Positions 1 through 6,780 of a stretch of 10,223 nucleotides of DNA are shown here, piece after piece. The stretch comes from an uncultured Elusimicrobiales bacterium (GTDB lineage: Bacteria; Elusimicrobiota; Elusimicrobia; Elusimicrobiales; Elusimicrobiaceae): the NCBI GenBank assembly GCA_944325235.1, contig CALUZE010000036.1, positions 1 to 10,223 of the forward strand, given 5' to 3'. Numbering within the stretch: position 1 is the first letter of the stretch; each line of letters begins with the position of its first letter. The notes below the pieces were generated by a model. That model searched no databases. It was not told where the DNA came from and saw nothing but the letters and a program-made list of their open reading frames with translations. The translations under genes and the position numbers were made by a program.

Positions 1-31
1 AAAAGAGCCGGGGGATGTGCCCGGCTCTTTT
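1..31. terminator. Hairpin terminator of the left-hand neighbour
   Basis: A perfect 12-bp inverted repeat (1-12 with 20-31) encloses a 7-base loop. The core is GC-rich (GAGCCGGG/CCCGGCTC) and A4/T4 flanks it. On the + strand it runs into TTTTGTT, so it could end a rightward gene lying left of the window. The A-run on the other side means it could equally serve a leftward transcript. The orientation cannot be settled without the sequence to the left. Confidence 0.75.
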
Positions 32-41
32 GTTCAGAACC

Positions 42-80
42 GTTCGGGGGGTAAATCGAAAGGTTCTGGGGGATAAATCG
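42..80. repeat. Imperfect tandem repeat, two copies about 21 bases apart
   Basis: Bases 42-58 and 63-80 are near-copies sharing GTTC, a G-run and TAAATCG; they differ by one substitution and an extra A in the second copy. A 7-bp inverted repeat (35-41 CAGAACC with 62-68 GGTTCTG) overlaps them. The rest of the 32-275 spacer is AT-rich. It holds a 7-bp hairpin (151-157 with 161-167, 3-base loop) and no supported gene. The function of the repeat is unknown; it may be a protein-binding site or simple duplication. Confidence 0.4.
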
Positions 81-245
81 TCGTTTCTATTGGGAAACGC
101 TATAATTTAATGATACAACCTGCGCCCTAAAAATGCAAGATGTTAAACAAAAATTAAGGTTTAATTTAACATAATCTTTTTGAATTATTTTTATGTCGGG
201 GCAGCAAAATTAAAAAAAAAATTAAAAATTTTCCCTCTTATTGGT

Positions 246-268
246 TATAATATAGTAACCGGAGGAAG
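246..268 (+). promoter_or_regulatory. -10 box and ribosome binding site of the ankyrin gene
   Basis: A consensus TATAAT lies at 246-251, but no good -35 is visible 16-18 bases upstream, only an A/T-rich tract. Transcription would begin near 258. A strong GGAGGAAG Shine-Dalgarno at 261-268 sits 7 bases before ATG 276. The pair fixes the start at 276 and argues against the upstream TTG at 180, which would be untranscribed from this promoter. Confidence 0.6.
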
Positions 269-275
269 AAACCAC

Positions 276-2003
276 ATGAAAAAACTTGGACTCATTTTTG
301 TTTTTGCATTGGCCGTCACTCCGCTTTGCGCGCAGGAAGCCCAAAGCCAAGACGACTACTACACAGGGTATGAAGGGCTGGTGTTGGGGGAACGCACGCC
401 GCGTTCCGCCACGGACGCCATCGCCCAGCAAGCCACGCAGGTCCCGGGGGATATTTACCGCGGGGTGCTGTTTGGCGCCGAACAGAAAAAATATGAAGGC
501 GATACGTTGGGCAACCGTCCGCGCCCCAAGACCAAATTCGTGTATGACACGTCCCTGGTCCGCGCGGTAAAAGTAAGCGATGAGGACCGCGTCCGCACGC
601 TGATGTACGCCAACGTAGACGTGAACGAAAAGAACTACGCCGGCATCACGCCGCTGACCATTGCCGCCGAAAAAGGCAATATGAACATTATCAAAATGTT
701 GGTGGAAGACGGCGCCTTGGTAAACGATAAATCCAGCTACGGCGTAACGCCGCTTATTTCGGCCGCCGCGGCGGGAAATATTGAAGCAGTGGCCTACCTG
801 GTAGACCAAGGGGCGGACGTTACCGCCAAAGACGATTGGGGGAAAACTGCTTTGATTTATGCCTCCAGCACCGATAATCCGCAGTTAATTACCAATTTAA
901 TCAAGCTGGACAAAACGGCCGTCAACCTGCCGGATAATTCCGGCAATACGCCGCTTATTTTTGCCGCCCAGCAGGGGTTGAACAACAATATCAAAATCTT
1001 GCTCGCCAACGGCGCGGACGTAAATTACCGCAACCCGTCCACGGGTCTCTCGGCCCTCGCGGCCGCCGCGGCGGAAGGGCATACGGATACTATCCGCATG
1101 TTGGTCCGCACCGGCAAAGCGGACGTGAACATTGCCGATTTGTCCGGCCGCACGCCGATTTTCTACGCCGTGGAGCAAGACCAGCCGGAAGCCTTGCGCA
1201 CGTTGCTTACGCTGGGCGCCGACCCGAATGCGCAGGATAACCAAGGCGTAACGGCCTTAATGCGCGCCTCGGCCAAAGGCCGCCAGGACTGCATAGACAT
1301 TCTGCTGCGCCAAAAGAACATCAAAACCGATACCAAGGATTTTCAGGACCGCACCGCCCTCACTTACAGCGTGTACGCCGATGAATTGGGCCCGGCCCGG
1401 GCGCTTGTAAAAGCGGGTGCGGACATCAACGGGCGCGACAAATCCGGCAATACGCCGTTAATGAGCGCGGTAAAAGCCAAAAGCGATCGGATGGCCTTAT
1501 ACTTCATTCAGCAAGGGGCCGATTTAACCCCGGTCAACAACGCGGGGGACAACGTGTTCACGCTGACGGATGAATACTTGCCTAAATCCATGACGGCCAA
1601 TGTGTTGGGCGTCAAAAAAGTATCGCTCCGCGAACAAGCGCTCCAAGTGCAGGCCCAAAAACAGGCCGAAGTGGAGCAACTCGAACAGCAGCTGGCCGAA
1701 CAGGAAGCCGTAGTAAAACAACTGCAGCAACAGGCAGAAGAAGCGGCCCGCTCGCCGGAAGAAATGAAACTGCGCGCCAAGCTGGAAGAAGAATACCAGG
1801 CAAAAGTAGCCGAAGACCCGGAATTGGCCCGCTTGCAGCAGCAATTAGACGAAGCAAAAGCCAAAAAAGAAGCGGCTATGCAGGAAGCCATTGACCGCCA
1901 AGTGGCCGAACAATTTGGCCCCAAAGAAACCACTGCTCCGGCAGAACCTTCGGTCCTTGCCGAAGAAAAGGCCGAACAGGAAGCCAAAGCGGCAGCCAAA
2001 TAA
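276..2003 (+). CDS. Exported ankyrin-repeat protein with C-terminal coiled coil
   Basis: The protein is 575 aa. Residues 1-19 form a signal peptide: two lysines, a hydrophobic core, then a likely signal-peptidase-I cut after CA19. No lipobox is seen. After a linker of about 65 residues, residues 88-437 carry about ten ankyrin repeats of roughly 33 residues. They are recognisable by recurring G-x-TPL-x-x-AA and GADVN-type turns, for example near 122, 155, 224 and 391. Residues 448-547 are rich in Q, E, A and K and form a predicted coiled coil, followed by an A/E/K-rich tail. Ankyrin repeats mediate protein-protein binding and no enzyme domain is seen, so an envelope or secreted scaffold is likely; the partner is unknown. 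ATG 276 is chosen for its strong Shine-Dalgarno and signal peptide. The gene stands alone, with its own -10 box and terminator. A role in host contact is possible but not shown by the sequence. Confidence 0.88.
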   Translation: MKKLGLIFVFALAVTPLCAQEAQSQDDYYTGYEGLVLGERTPRSATDAIAQQATQVPGDIYRGVLFGAEQKKYEGDTLGNRPRPKTKFVYDTSLVRAVKVSDEDRVRTLMYANVDVNEKNYAGITPLTIAAEKGNMNIIKMLVEDGALVNDKSSYGVTPLISAAAAGNIEAVAYLVDQGADVTAKDDWGKTALIYASSTDNPQLITNLIKLDKTAVNLPDNSGNTPLIFAAQQGLNNNIKILLANGADVNYRNPSTGLSALAAAAAEGHTDTIRMLVRTGKADVNIADLSGRTPIFYAVEQDQPEALRTLLTLGADPNAQDNQGVTALMRASAKGRQDCIDILLRQKNIKTDTKDFQDRTALTYSVYADELGPARALVKAGADINGRDKSGNTPLMSAVKAKSDRMALYFIQQGADLTPVNNAGDNVFTLTDEYLPKSMTANVLGVKKVSLREQALQVQAQKQAEVEQLEQQLAEQEAVVKQLQQQAEEAARSPEEMKLRAKLEEEYQAKVAEDPELARLQQQLDEAKAKKEAAMQEAIDRQVAEQFGPKETTAPAEPSVLAEEKAEQEAKAAAK

Positions 2004-2024
2004 ACATATTTAAAACGTGTTTTT

Positions 2025-2054
2025 ACCGGGGCCCGCAAGGGCTCCGGTTTTTTT
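2025..2054 (+). terminator. Rho-independent terminator of the ankyrin gene
   Basis: A 10-bp GC-rich stem (2025-2034 with 2039-2048) contains one G-U pair. A GCAA tetraloop closes it, and a run of seven T ends at 2054. It lies 21 bases after the stop codon at 2003. Confidence 0.9.
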
Positions 2055-2075
2055 ATGGGGCGACGCAATGCCCAC

Positions 2076-2103
2076 AAAAAAGCCCCTTTAAAAAGGGGCT
2101 TTT
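2076..2103 (-). terminator. Terminator of the three-gene minus-strand operon
   Basis: A stem of AAAAGCCCC (2078-2086) with GGGGCTTTT (2095-2103) encloses an 8-base A/T loop that can itself partly pair. Read on the minus strand, it is followed by a T-run (complement of 2076-2081). It begins 5 bases past the stop of the FGGY kinase gene. Its symmetry means it may also stop rightward read-through from the ankyrin gene. Confidence 0.88.
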
Positions 2104-2107
2104 GACA

Positions 2108-3559
2108 TTACTGTGCGGGAAATTGTTTGCACCACGCTACAAACTTCCGCCAGCGTTCGTAAAGCTGCCGGGCTTGTGCGGGGGATATTTGCGGCGCAAA
2201 CGCGTCCGTTTGGGGCGTCGGCCACGCGGCGCTTTCCGCGCCGGCCGCCAGCCGGGCGGCACCCAACACGGTGCTTTGCACGTCGTGCAACAAATGCATG
2301 GGCAGTTGCAATAAATCGGCCTGTTTTTGCACCAGCCACAACGACTGGGCCAAGCCGCCCGACACCCGCACCGGGGCGGAAACGGCCCATCCGTTCTGTT
2401 GCAAATACGCTACAATGTCCGTCAGCAAAAAAGCCACCCCTTGCAATACCCCTGCCACCCAATCGGGCCGGCGGGTGCGGGGGGATAAACCCGCCGCTAC
2501 GGGCGAAAAAGTAAAATCCCAATACGGCGCCCCCAATCCGCCCAAAGCGGGCAAAAACCACACCGGCTGTTTGGCCTGGCGGCAGAGTTCATCCGTTTCG
2601 GCCGGGTCAAGCGTAATTCCCTGCGCACGCAGCCATTGCACGGCGCTGCCGGCGGCATTCACCGGTCCTTCCAGCAAAAATGCGCTTTTCCCGTCGGCAT
2701 CGGACGCGGACAAAGACGTAAGCATTCCGGGCAGCAGGACGGGTTTTTCCGTCCCCGCGTGGTACAATAAAAACGCGCCCGTGCCATAATTAATGCACGC
2801 CTGGCCTTTGGCAAGCTGCATAAACGCCACCGAGGCTTGCTGGTCCCCGGTGCAAACCGTAATGGGAATTTTTACGCCGCGGTATTCGTACGTGCCGTAA
2901 TCGGCCCGGCTGGGCAAAATGGCGGGAAGGCACGTTTCCGGCACGCCAAAGGCGCGGCAGAGCGTCGGGCTCCAAGATTGGGTATGAATATCAAATAAAA
3001 GCATTCTTTGGGCAAGCGTCGGGTCCACAGCGAAGGTTTGGCCTTTGGTTAAGTGCCAAATCAGGTGAGACGCCACCGGCGCCGCGCACAGCCGCCCGGC
3101 CTGCAGCGTCTCCGCCGCCTGCGGCACGTGGCGCAAACACCAGGCAATTTTGGGGGCGGAAAAATAGGGCGTTTTGTATAAGCCGGTCAGCGCGTGGACG
3201 TCCGCCTGGGAAATATCCGCCCGGTCGGCTTCGGCCGCGGCGCGGCCGTCCTCCCAGCTAAGCACCGGCGCCACGGCACGGCCGGTTTGTTTGTCCCACA
3301 GCACCACCGTGGACCGCTGCGACGTAACCGCCAGCGCTTTCACCCGCCGCGGGCCCACGTCATCCAGCAGGCCGTTTATGGCCTCCACCTGGCTGTCCAG
3401 CAGGGTTTGGGCCTCGTATTCCGATAACCCTTCCCCCGGCCGGTGGGGGGCCAAACGAATGGTGCGCTGCGCGAGGATAGCCCCGTCCGCCGCCACCGCA
3501 AACGCGCGGGAGCTGGACGTGCCCTGGTCCACCGCTACAATAAGGGGGTCATTTTCCAT
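2108..3559 (-). CDS. FGGY-family carbohydrate kinase, glycerol-kinase-like
   Basis: The protein is 483 aa, close to the usual 500 for glycerol kinases. FGGY kinases phosphorylate polyols or sugars with ATP in the cytoplasm. N-domain motifs are DQGTSSSR (11-18), SQRS (80-83), WEDGR (102-106) and PYF (131-133). C-domain motifs are GDQQ (238-241), YGTG (258-261), GLGAPYWD (341-348) and SGG (400-402). Against E. coli GlpK the glycerol contacts R83, W103, Y135, D245 and Q246 match R82, W102, Y132, D239 and Q240. E84 is replaced by S83. The loop that binds the inhibitor fructose-1,6-bisphosphate in GlpK looks shortened. The substrate is therefore glycerol or a related polyol; I do not assign glpK. 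ATG 3559 has GAGGAA 4 bases upstream, whereas an in-frame start at 3583 has no such site. It overlaps the upstream gene's end by 11 nt and is the last gene of the operon. Confidence 0.88.
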   Translation of the reverse strand: MENDPLIVAVDQGTSSSRAFAVAADGAILAQRTIRLAPHRPGEGLSEYEAQTLLDSQVEAINGLLDDVGPRRVKALAVTSQRSTVVLWDKQTGRAVAPVLSWEDGRAAAEADRADISQADVHALTGLYKTPYFSAPKIAWCLRHVPQAAETLQAGRLCAAPVASHLIWHLTKGQTFAVDPTLAQRMLLFDIHTQSWSPTLCRAFGVPETCLPAILPSRADYGTYEYRGVKIPITVCTGDQQASVAFMQLAKGQACINYGTGAFLLYHAGTEKPVLLPGMLTSLSASDADGKSAFLLEGPVNAAGSAVQWLRAQGITLDPAETDELCRQAKQPVWFLPALGGLGAPYWDFTFSPVAAGLSPRTRRPDWVAGVLQGVAFLLTDIVAYLQQNGWAVSAPVRVSGGLAQSLWLVQKQADLLQLPMHLLHDVQSTVLGAARLAAGAESAAWPTPQTDAFAPQISPAQARQLYERWRKFVAWCKQFPAQ

Positions 3560-5495
3560 CTGTTTCCTCGTCCGGTTTATCAAAAGCCGGGTTATACCAG
3601 CGGTTGTTGTTGAGCAAATACGAAGCCGCTTTATCCAATGCCAGCAACTGCTGTTCGGCTTGGTTTACGTCAAAATCGTCCGTATAGGCAAGGGATGAAA
3701 TCACCTTCCCGCCGCCGTGGCGGATTTCGCCTTTTTCCGTCACCAACCCTACGTTTAGCCCGTCCGACACCAGGGCCGTGCGGCCTCCGGGGACACTTTC
3801 AAACATATCGCGCCCGAAAGACGTGTACACGGGGTTGAGCCCCGTTAAACGGTACAGGGTGGGAATTAAATCCGTTTGCGAAACGATATGCTCCACCTGC
3901 TGCGGTTTTAACAGGCCGGGGGCGTAAATCACCAACGGGATGCGGAAGTGGTTTTTAAGCGTATCTTCCGCCGGACCGCCGGACGTATGGTCCGCCACGA
4001 ACACAAAAATCGTGTCGTTTAGCCAGCCGTCTTCTTTGGCGCGTTTTAACAGTTCGCCAATGGACCAATCCGCAAACGACAGCGTGTTTAAAAAACCGTG
4101 TTCCCACGAGTCGTAGGGATATTTGTCAAACTGCGGCAGGGTAGACGTGAACGGCTCGTGCGTAATGCCGGTGAACAACATGCCCATAAAATGCGGTTTT
4201 GGGCGGTTTTTAATCTTGTCCGCCGCAAACATCATCAAGTCGTAATCGTAGCCGAAGGGAGCTTCCGCTTTGTACGGAAGCAGTTGGGGCATATCTTCCC
4301 AGCCGTAGCTTTCCTGCGCGCCCAGATACGAGGCCAACGCACACAGCCGATAGGAATCGCGGCTGGAGGTTTGGGCAAAAAAGGTATAGTAACCTGCTTC
4401 GCTAAAGTGGCGCGGCATGGTAGACAACGCCGCCAATTCCATTCCATAGCCAAAAGACGGTAGCCCCGGCACCCACGGCAGACCCGCAAACACGGAACCA
4501 AACCCCACAATGCTGCGCTGACCGGTGGCATAGGCGTTGGTAAACACGACGCCTTCCTTCAAAATTTGGTCAAACACCGGCGTCACCCCGAAGTTATGGT
4601 GGGATAATCCGTCTATATAATACGGGTGCCATCCTTCCAACAGCACAATCAGCACGTTATATTGCTTATCCGTTTCTTTGGTTGAGGTGCGCTGGCGCAT
4701 CAACGGATAATTTTCATCCGGCCGGGTTTCATCCGGCGAGATAAACTGCTTGGCGGCCACTTGCACGGCCTGGTCCGGCGGGTAGGGATTTTTGACGTCC
4801 ACCGTGCCCTTACGCCCCACCTGATAGGCCGTAAACACGCCGTTGAGCGTCAGCACGGAACCGGCGGGGGAAGACGTATAATTATACACGTCCGCCACGC
4901 CCAACGATTTGCCTCCGCCCAAATGCCCGCGGATGCCCAGTATGCACAACGCCACAATCACCAGCAGGCAGACGGCATTTTTAAGAATGCCCCACGAACG
5001 GGCCTGGTAGTGCTTGTCCGTATAGCGGGAAAACCCCCACACGGCTGTGCCAAACAACCCCAGCAGCAGCAAAAGCGGCAGCAAGGTTTGCGTGAACATA
5101 TACGAAATGATAAAGCCCCAGTCGTTGGTCAACTGGATGATTTCTTCGGCAATGTGACGGCTTACTTTGGGGAAGTAGATTAAATCGCCGATTAAAAACC
5201 CCGCCATCACAATCCATTCCGCCAGCCACACGCTCGTCCAAAATTTCACCCAGCGGGGGGATTTAACGGGCCAGTTGAGCAAAAAAATCACCGGGCCCAT
5301 AAAAAGCGCTATCACGGAGAAATCAAACCGAAGCCCGTTTATAAAAGCCGACGCGATTTCCGCCCCGGAAAGCGAGGCAAAAAAATCGCGGTTTAAGCAA
5401 AACAGCGCCAGGCGGGCCGCCGACAACAAAAGGGCAGCGGCCAAAATACAAAGCAAGGATAGTTTTACACGAAAGTCTTTTTTGTTCACAGCCAT
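3549..5495 (-). CDS. LtaS/OpgB-like membrane phosphoglycerol transferase (sulfatase fold)
   Basis: The protein is 648 aa. About five transmembrane segments (near 11-34, 57-75, 87-107, 127-155, 172-188) precede a long extracytoplasmic alkaline-phosphatase/sulfatase-fold domain from about 278. This is the architecture of lipoteichoic acid synthase and OpgB/MdoB relatives, which move glycerol-phosphate from phosphatidylglycerol to a polymer or glycan. Likely metal ligands are E287 (LLEGW) and D502-H503 (ADHTSG). H446 (THEPF) is probably in the active site. S328 in the GQRS segment is the likely nucleophile, where LtaS has threonine. There is no C/S-x-P-x-R formylglycine motif, so it is not an ordinary sulfatase. 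The acceptor is unknown; a membrane glycan or a lipid-A-type phosphoethanolamine role cannot be excluded. It starts 3 nt after the upstream stop and overlaps the next gene by 11 nt, which suggests translational coupling. Confidence 0.85.
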   Translation of the reverse strand: MAVNKKDFRVKLSLLCILAAALLLSAARLALFCLNRDFFASLSGAEIASAFINGLRFDFSVIALFMGPVIFLLNWPVKSPRWVKFWTSVWLAEWIVMAGFLIGDLIYFPKVSRHIAEEIIQLTNDWGFIISYMFTQTLLPLLLLLGLFGTAVWGFSRYTDKHYQARSWGILKNAVCLLVIVALCILGIRGHLGGGKSLGVADVYNYTSSPAGSVLTLNGVFTAYQVGRKGTVDVKNPYPPDQAVQVAAKQFISPDETRPDENYPLMRQRTSTKETDKQYNVLIVLLEGWHPYYIDGLSHHNFGVTPVFDQILKEGVVFTNAYATGQRSIVGFGSVFAGLPWVPGLPSFGYGMELAALSTMPRHFSEAGYYTFFAQTSSRDSYRLCALASYLGAQESYGWEDMPQLLPYKAEAPFGYDYDLMMFAADKIKNRPKPHFMGMLFTGITHEPFTSTLPQFDKYPYDSWEHGFLNTLSFADWSIGELLKRAKEDGWLNDTIFVFVADHTSGGPAEDTLKNHFRIPLVIYAPGLLKPQQVEHIVSQTDLIPTLYRLTGLNPVYTSFGRDMFESVPGGRTALVSDGLNVGLVTEKGEIRHGGGKVISSLAYTDDFDVNQAEQQLLALDKAASYLLNNNRWYNPAFDKPDEETDGK

Positions 5496-5498
5496 AAA

Positions 5499-6689
5499 TT
5501 AGTCCGCCTTTTCAATATTTAGTTTGTCTTCCTCCGTTTTGCGGGCAAACGCCTGCAGTTGGGCTTTGGCTTGCGCCGGTACGGACGCATCCGTCAGCAG
5601 CCCGGCCACGGTGCTTTGGGTGGGAACCAACACCTTGGCCAGCAGTTTTAACGTGCGCAGCAATTCCACCACTTTTTCTTTATCGGTAAATTCCAGTTTT
5701 TCCACGCGCGCCAGCTCCGCCTTGAAATGCTTGCCGAAATGCCGCTCAAAATGGTTTTTGCGCATCAGCGCGATGATTTCCCGCTGCAGTTGCTTGGTTT
5801 CTTCCAACAGTTCGCCGCAACGGTCAATTTTGGCGCTTAACACATCCTGCTCGCTTTCGGGCGCCGCCACGGGGGCCGCCTGCTGCTGGGCCGCCGCGGC
5901 CGGATTGTAATCCTTGCCCGTAAACACGGGGCAGATGTTGCGGTAATCGCACCAGCGGCACTGGGTTTCGCCGGGGGTAGGGGCAAACTTGCCGGCGCGG
6001 ATTTGATCCGCCACCTGCAAAACTCCCTGCCAAAAATCAAAAATTTCCTTATCCGGCACCCGCTCAAACGTCACTTCTTTTAGCGTGGGCAAATGGTAAA
6101 AGCTCAACTGCCCGACGCGCAGTTCCTTGACCGCCGGGTCCTGCTTTTGCACCAGGGCTTTAATAACGGGGGAATTTTCGGCCACTTTTTGGTACATATA
6201 CAGCTGTTCCGGCGTGCTGGGCACGGCCTTGCCCGTTTTGTAATCCAAAATTTTAATTTTCCCGTCGCCCAAATAATCAATGCGGTCCAAAATGCTGATC
6301 AGGTTCAGCCCGTCCATATCCAGGGTGCTTTTCATTTCCACGGACAGCGGATGGGAAAACGCCGCGGCGTATTTGGCGTAATACGCTTCTATAATGCGGC
6401 GCCCTTCGGCGTAGCCGGCCAGCTCTTTTTCGGGCGAGGCATAGCCTTTTTGGTCAAACGAGGTTTTGTTCCAGTGTTTTTCAAAAAAATCCAGCGCCTG
6501 TGCCAGCGTGGGAAAAGCGGCATTGGCGGGGTTATAGATGTATTCCATCACTTCGTGCAGCGCGGAACCGAAAGCAAAATACGGCTTGGGCTGTTCCGGC
6601 AGCATATGGATGTAGCGGAATTTGTATTTTTGGGGGCATTCCTTATACATCCCCAGCTTGGAATAGGAAAACGATAAATTTTTAACCAT
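5499..6689 (-). CDS. PD-(D/E)XK nuclease, RecB/Cas4/AddB type, with predicted 4Fe-4S cluster
   Basis: The protein is 396 aa. The N-terminus (SYSKLGMYKECPQKYKFRY) and GSALHE (41-46) are typical of the RecB-like nuclease family. Active-site residues are H45, E118, D135 (ILDRID), D149 and K151 (DYKTGK), with a Q162-x-x-x-Y166 motif. C18 pairs with the C244-x2-C247-x5-C253 cluster, the arrangement that holds a 4Fe-4S cluster in AddB and Cas4. These enzymes cut or trim DNA during repair or, for Cas4, spacer acquisition. No cas or addA gene is nearby, so repair or DNA processing is more likely. Residues from about 257 form an Ala/Gln/Pro linker and a helical, coiled-coil-like tail that I do not recognise. 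ATG 6689 has GGGAG 7 bases upstream and lies just after a promoter. A GTG at 6734 would lie upstream of that -10, so it was rejected. First gene of the operon. Confidence 0.87.
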   Translation of the reverse strand: MVKNLSFSYSKLGMYKECPQKYKFRYIHMLPEQPKPYFAFGSALHEVMEYIYNPANAAFPTLAQALDFFEKHWNKTSFDQKGYASPEKELAGYAEGRRIIEAYYAKYAAAFSHPLSVEMKSTLDMDGLNLISILDRIDYLGDGKIKILDYKTGKAVPSTPEQLYMYQKVAENSPVIKALVQKQDPAVKELRVGQLSFYHLPTLKEVTFERVPDKEIFDFWQGVLQVADQIRAGKFAPTPGETQCRWCDYRNICPVFTGKDYNPAAAAQQQAAPVAAPESEQDVLSAKIDRCGELLEETKQLQREIIALMRKNHFERHFGKHFKAELARVEKLEFTDKEKVVELLRTLKLLAKVLVPTQSTVAGLLTDASVPAQAKAQLQAFARKTEEDKLNIEKAD

Positions 6690-6696
6690 TCTGATA

Positions 6697-6726
6697 CTCC
6701 CGGTGCAAGTTCTTTTTATTTTACCA
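6697..6726 (-). promoter_or_regulatory. Extended -10 promoter and RBS of the three-gene operon
   Basis: On the minus strand an extended -10, TGG-TAAAAT, occupies 6726-6718. No good -35 is visible 17 bases upstream, as is common with TGN-extended promoters. Transcription would start near 6711, giving a leader of about 22 bases. The leader contains GGGAG (6701-6697), 7 bases before ATG 6689. Confidence 0.55.
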
Positions 6727-6748
6727 TTTTGCACACGGAAAATCGGGC

Positions 6749-6780
6749 AAAAAAATCCCCGCCGAAGCGGGGAAATTTTT
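6749..6780 (-). terminator. Terminator of the exported-protein gene
   Basis: A stem of CCCCGC (6757-6762) with GCGGGG (6767-6772) has a CGAA-type loop, extended by A-T pairs. On the minus strand it is followed by a run of seven T (complement of 6749-6755). It overlaps the last bases of the 6779-7726 gene and lies just upstream of the operon promoter, so it insulates the two transcription units. Confidence 0.9.

Noticed and set aside
180..275. N-terminal extension of the ankyrin protein from TTG 180
   Set aside because: It would bury the signal peptide inside the protein and lies upstream of the -10 box; ATG 276 has a strong RBS.
222..809. Minus-strand open frame opposite the ankyrin gene
   Set aside because: It is a shadow of the ankyrin coding frame and covers that gene's promoter and RBS. 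No homology-like pattern is seen.
1508..2077. Ser/Cys/Ala-rich minus-strand open frame opposite the coiled-coil region
   Set aside because: The composition simply mirrors the Gln/Glu/Ala codons of the coiled coil, and it would run through the ankyrin gene's terminator.
3560..3583. ATG 3583 as start of the FGGY kinase gene
   Set aside because: It has no Shine-Dalgarno, whereas ATG 3559 has GAGGAA 4 bases upstream and aligns with GlpK numbering within one residue.
3549..5495. True sulfatase
   Set aside because: There is no C/S-x-P-x-R formylglycine motif, and the N-terminal membrane segments match the LtaS/OpgB architecture.
5499..6689. Cas4 of a CRISPR system
   Set aside because: There are no repeats, cas1 or cas2 in the window. 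The protein is about twice Cas4 length and sits in an operon with envelope and kinase genes.
6690..6734. GTG 6734 as start of the nuclease gene
   Set aside because: It lies upstream of the extended -10 promoter and has no RBS. The conserved family N-terminus begins at the ATG at 6689.
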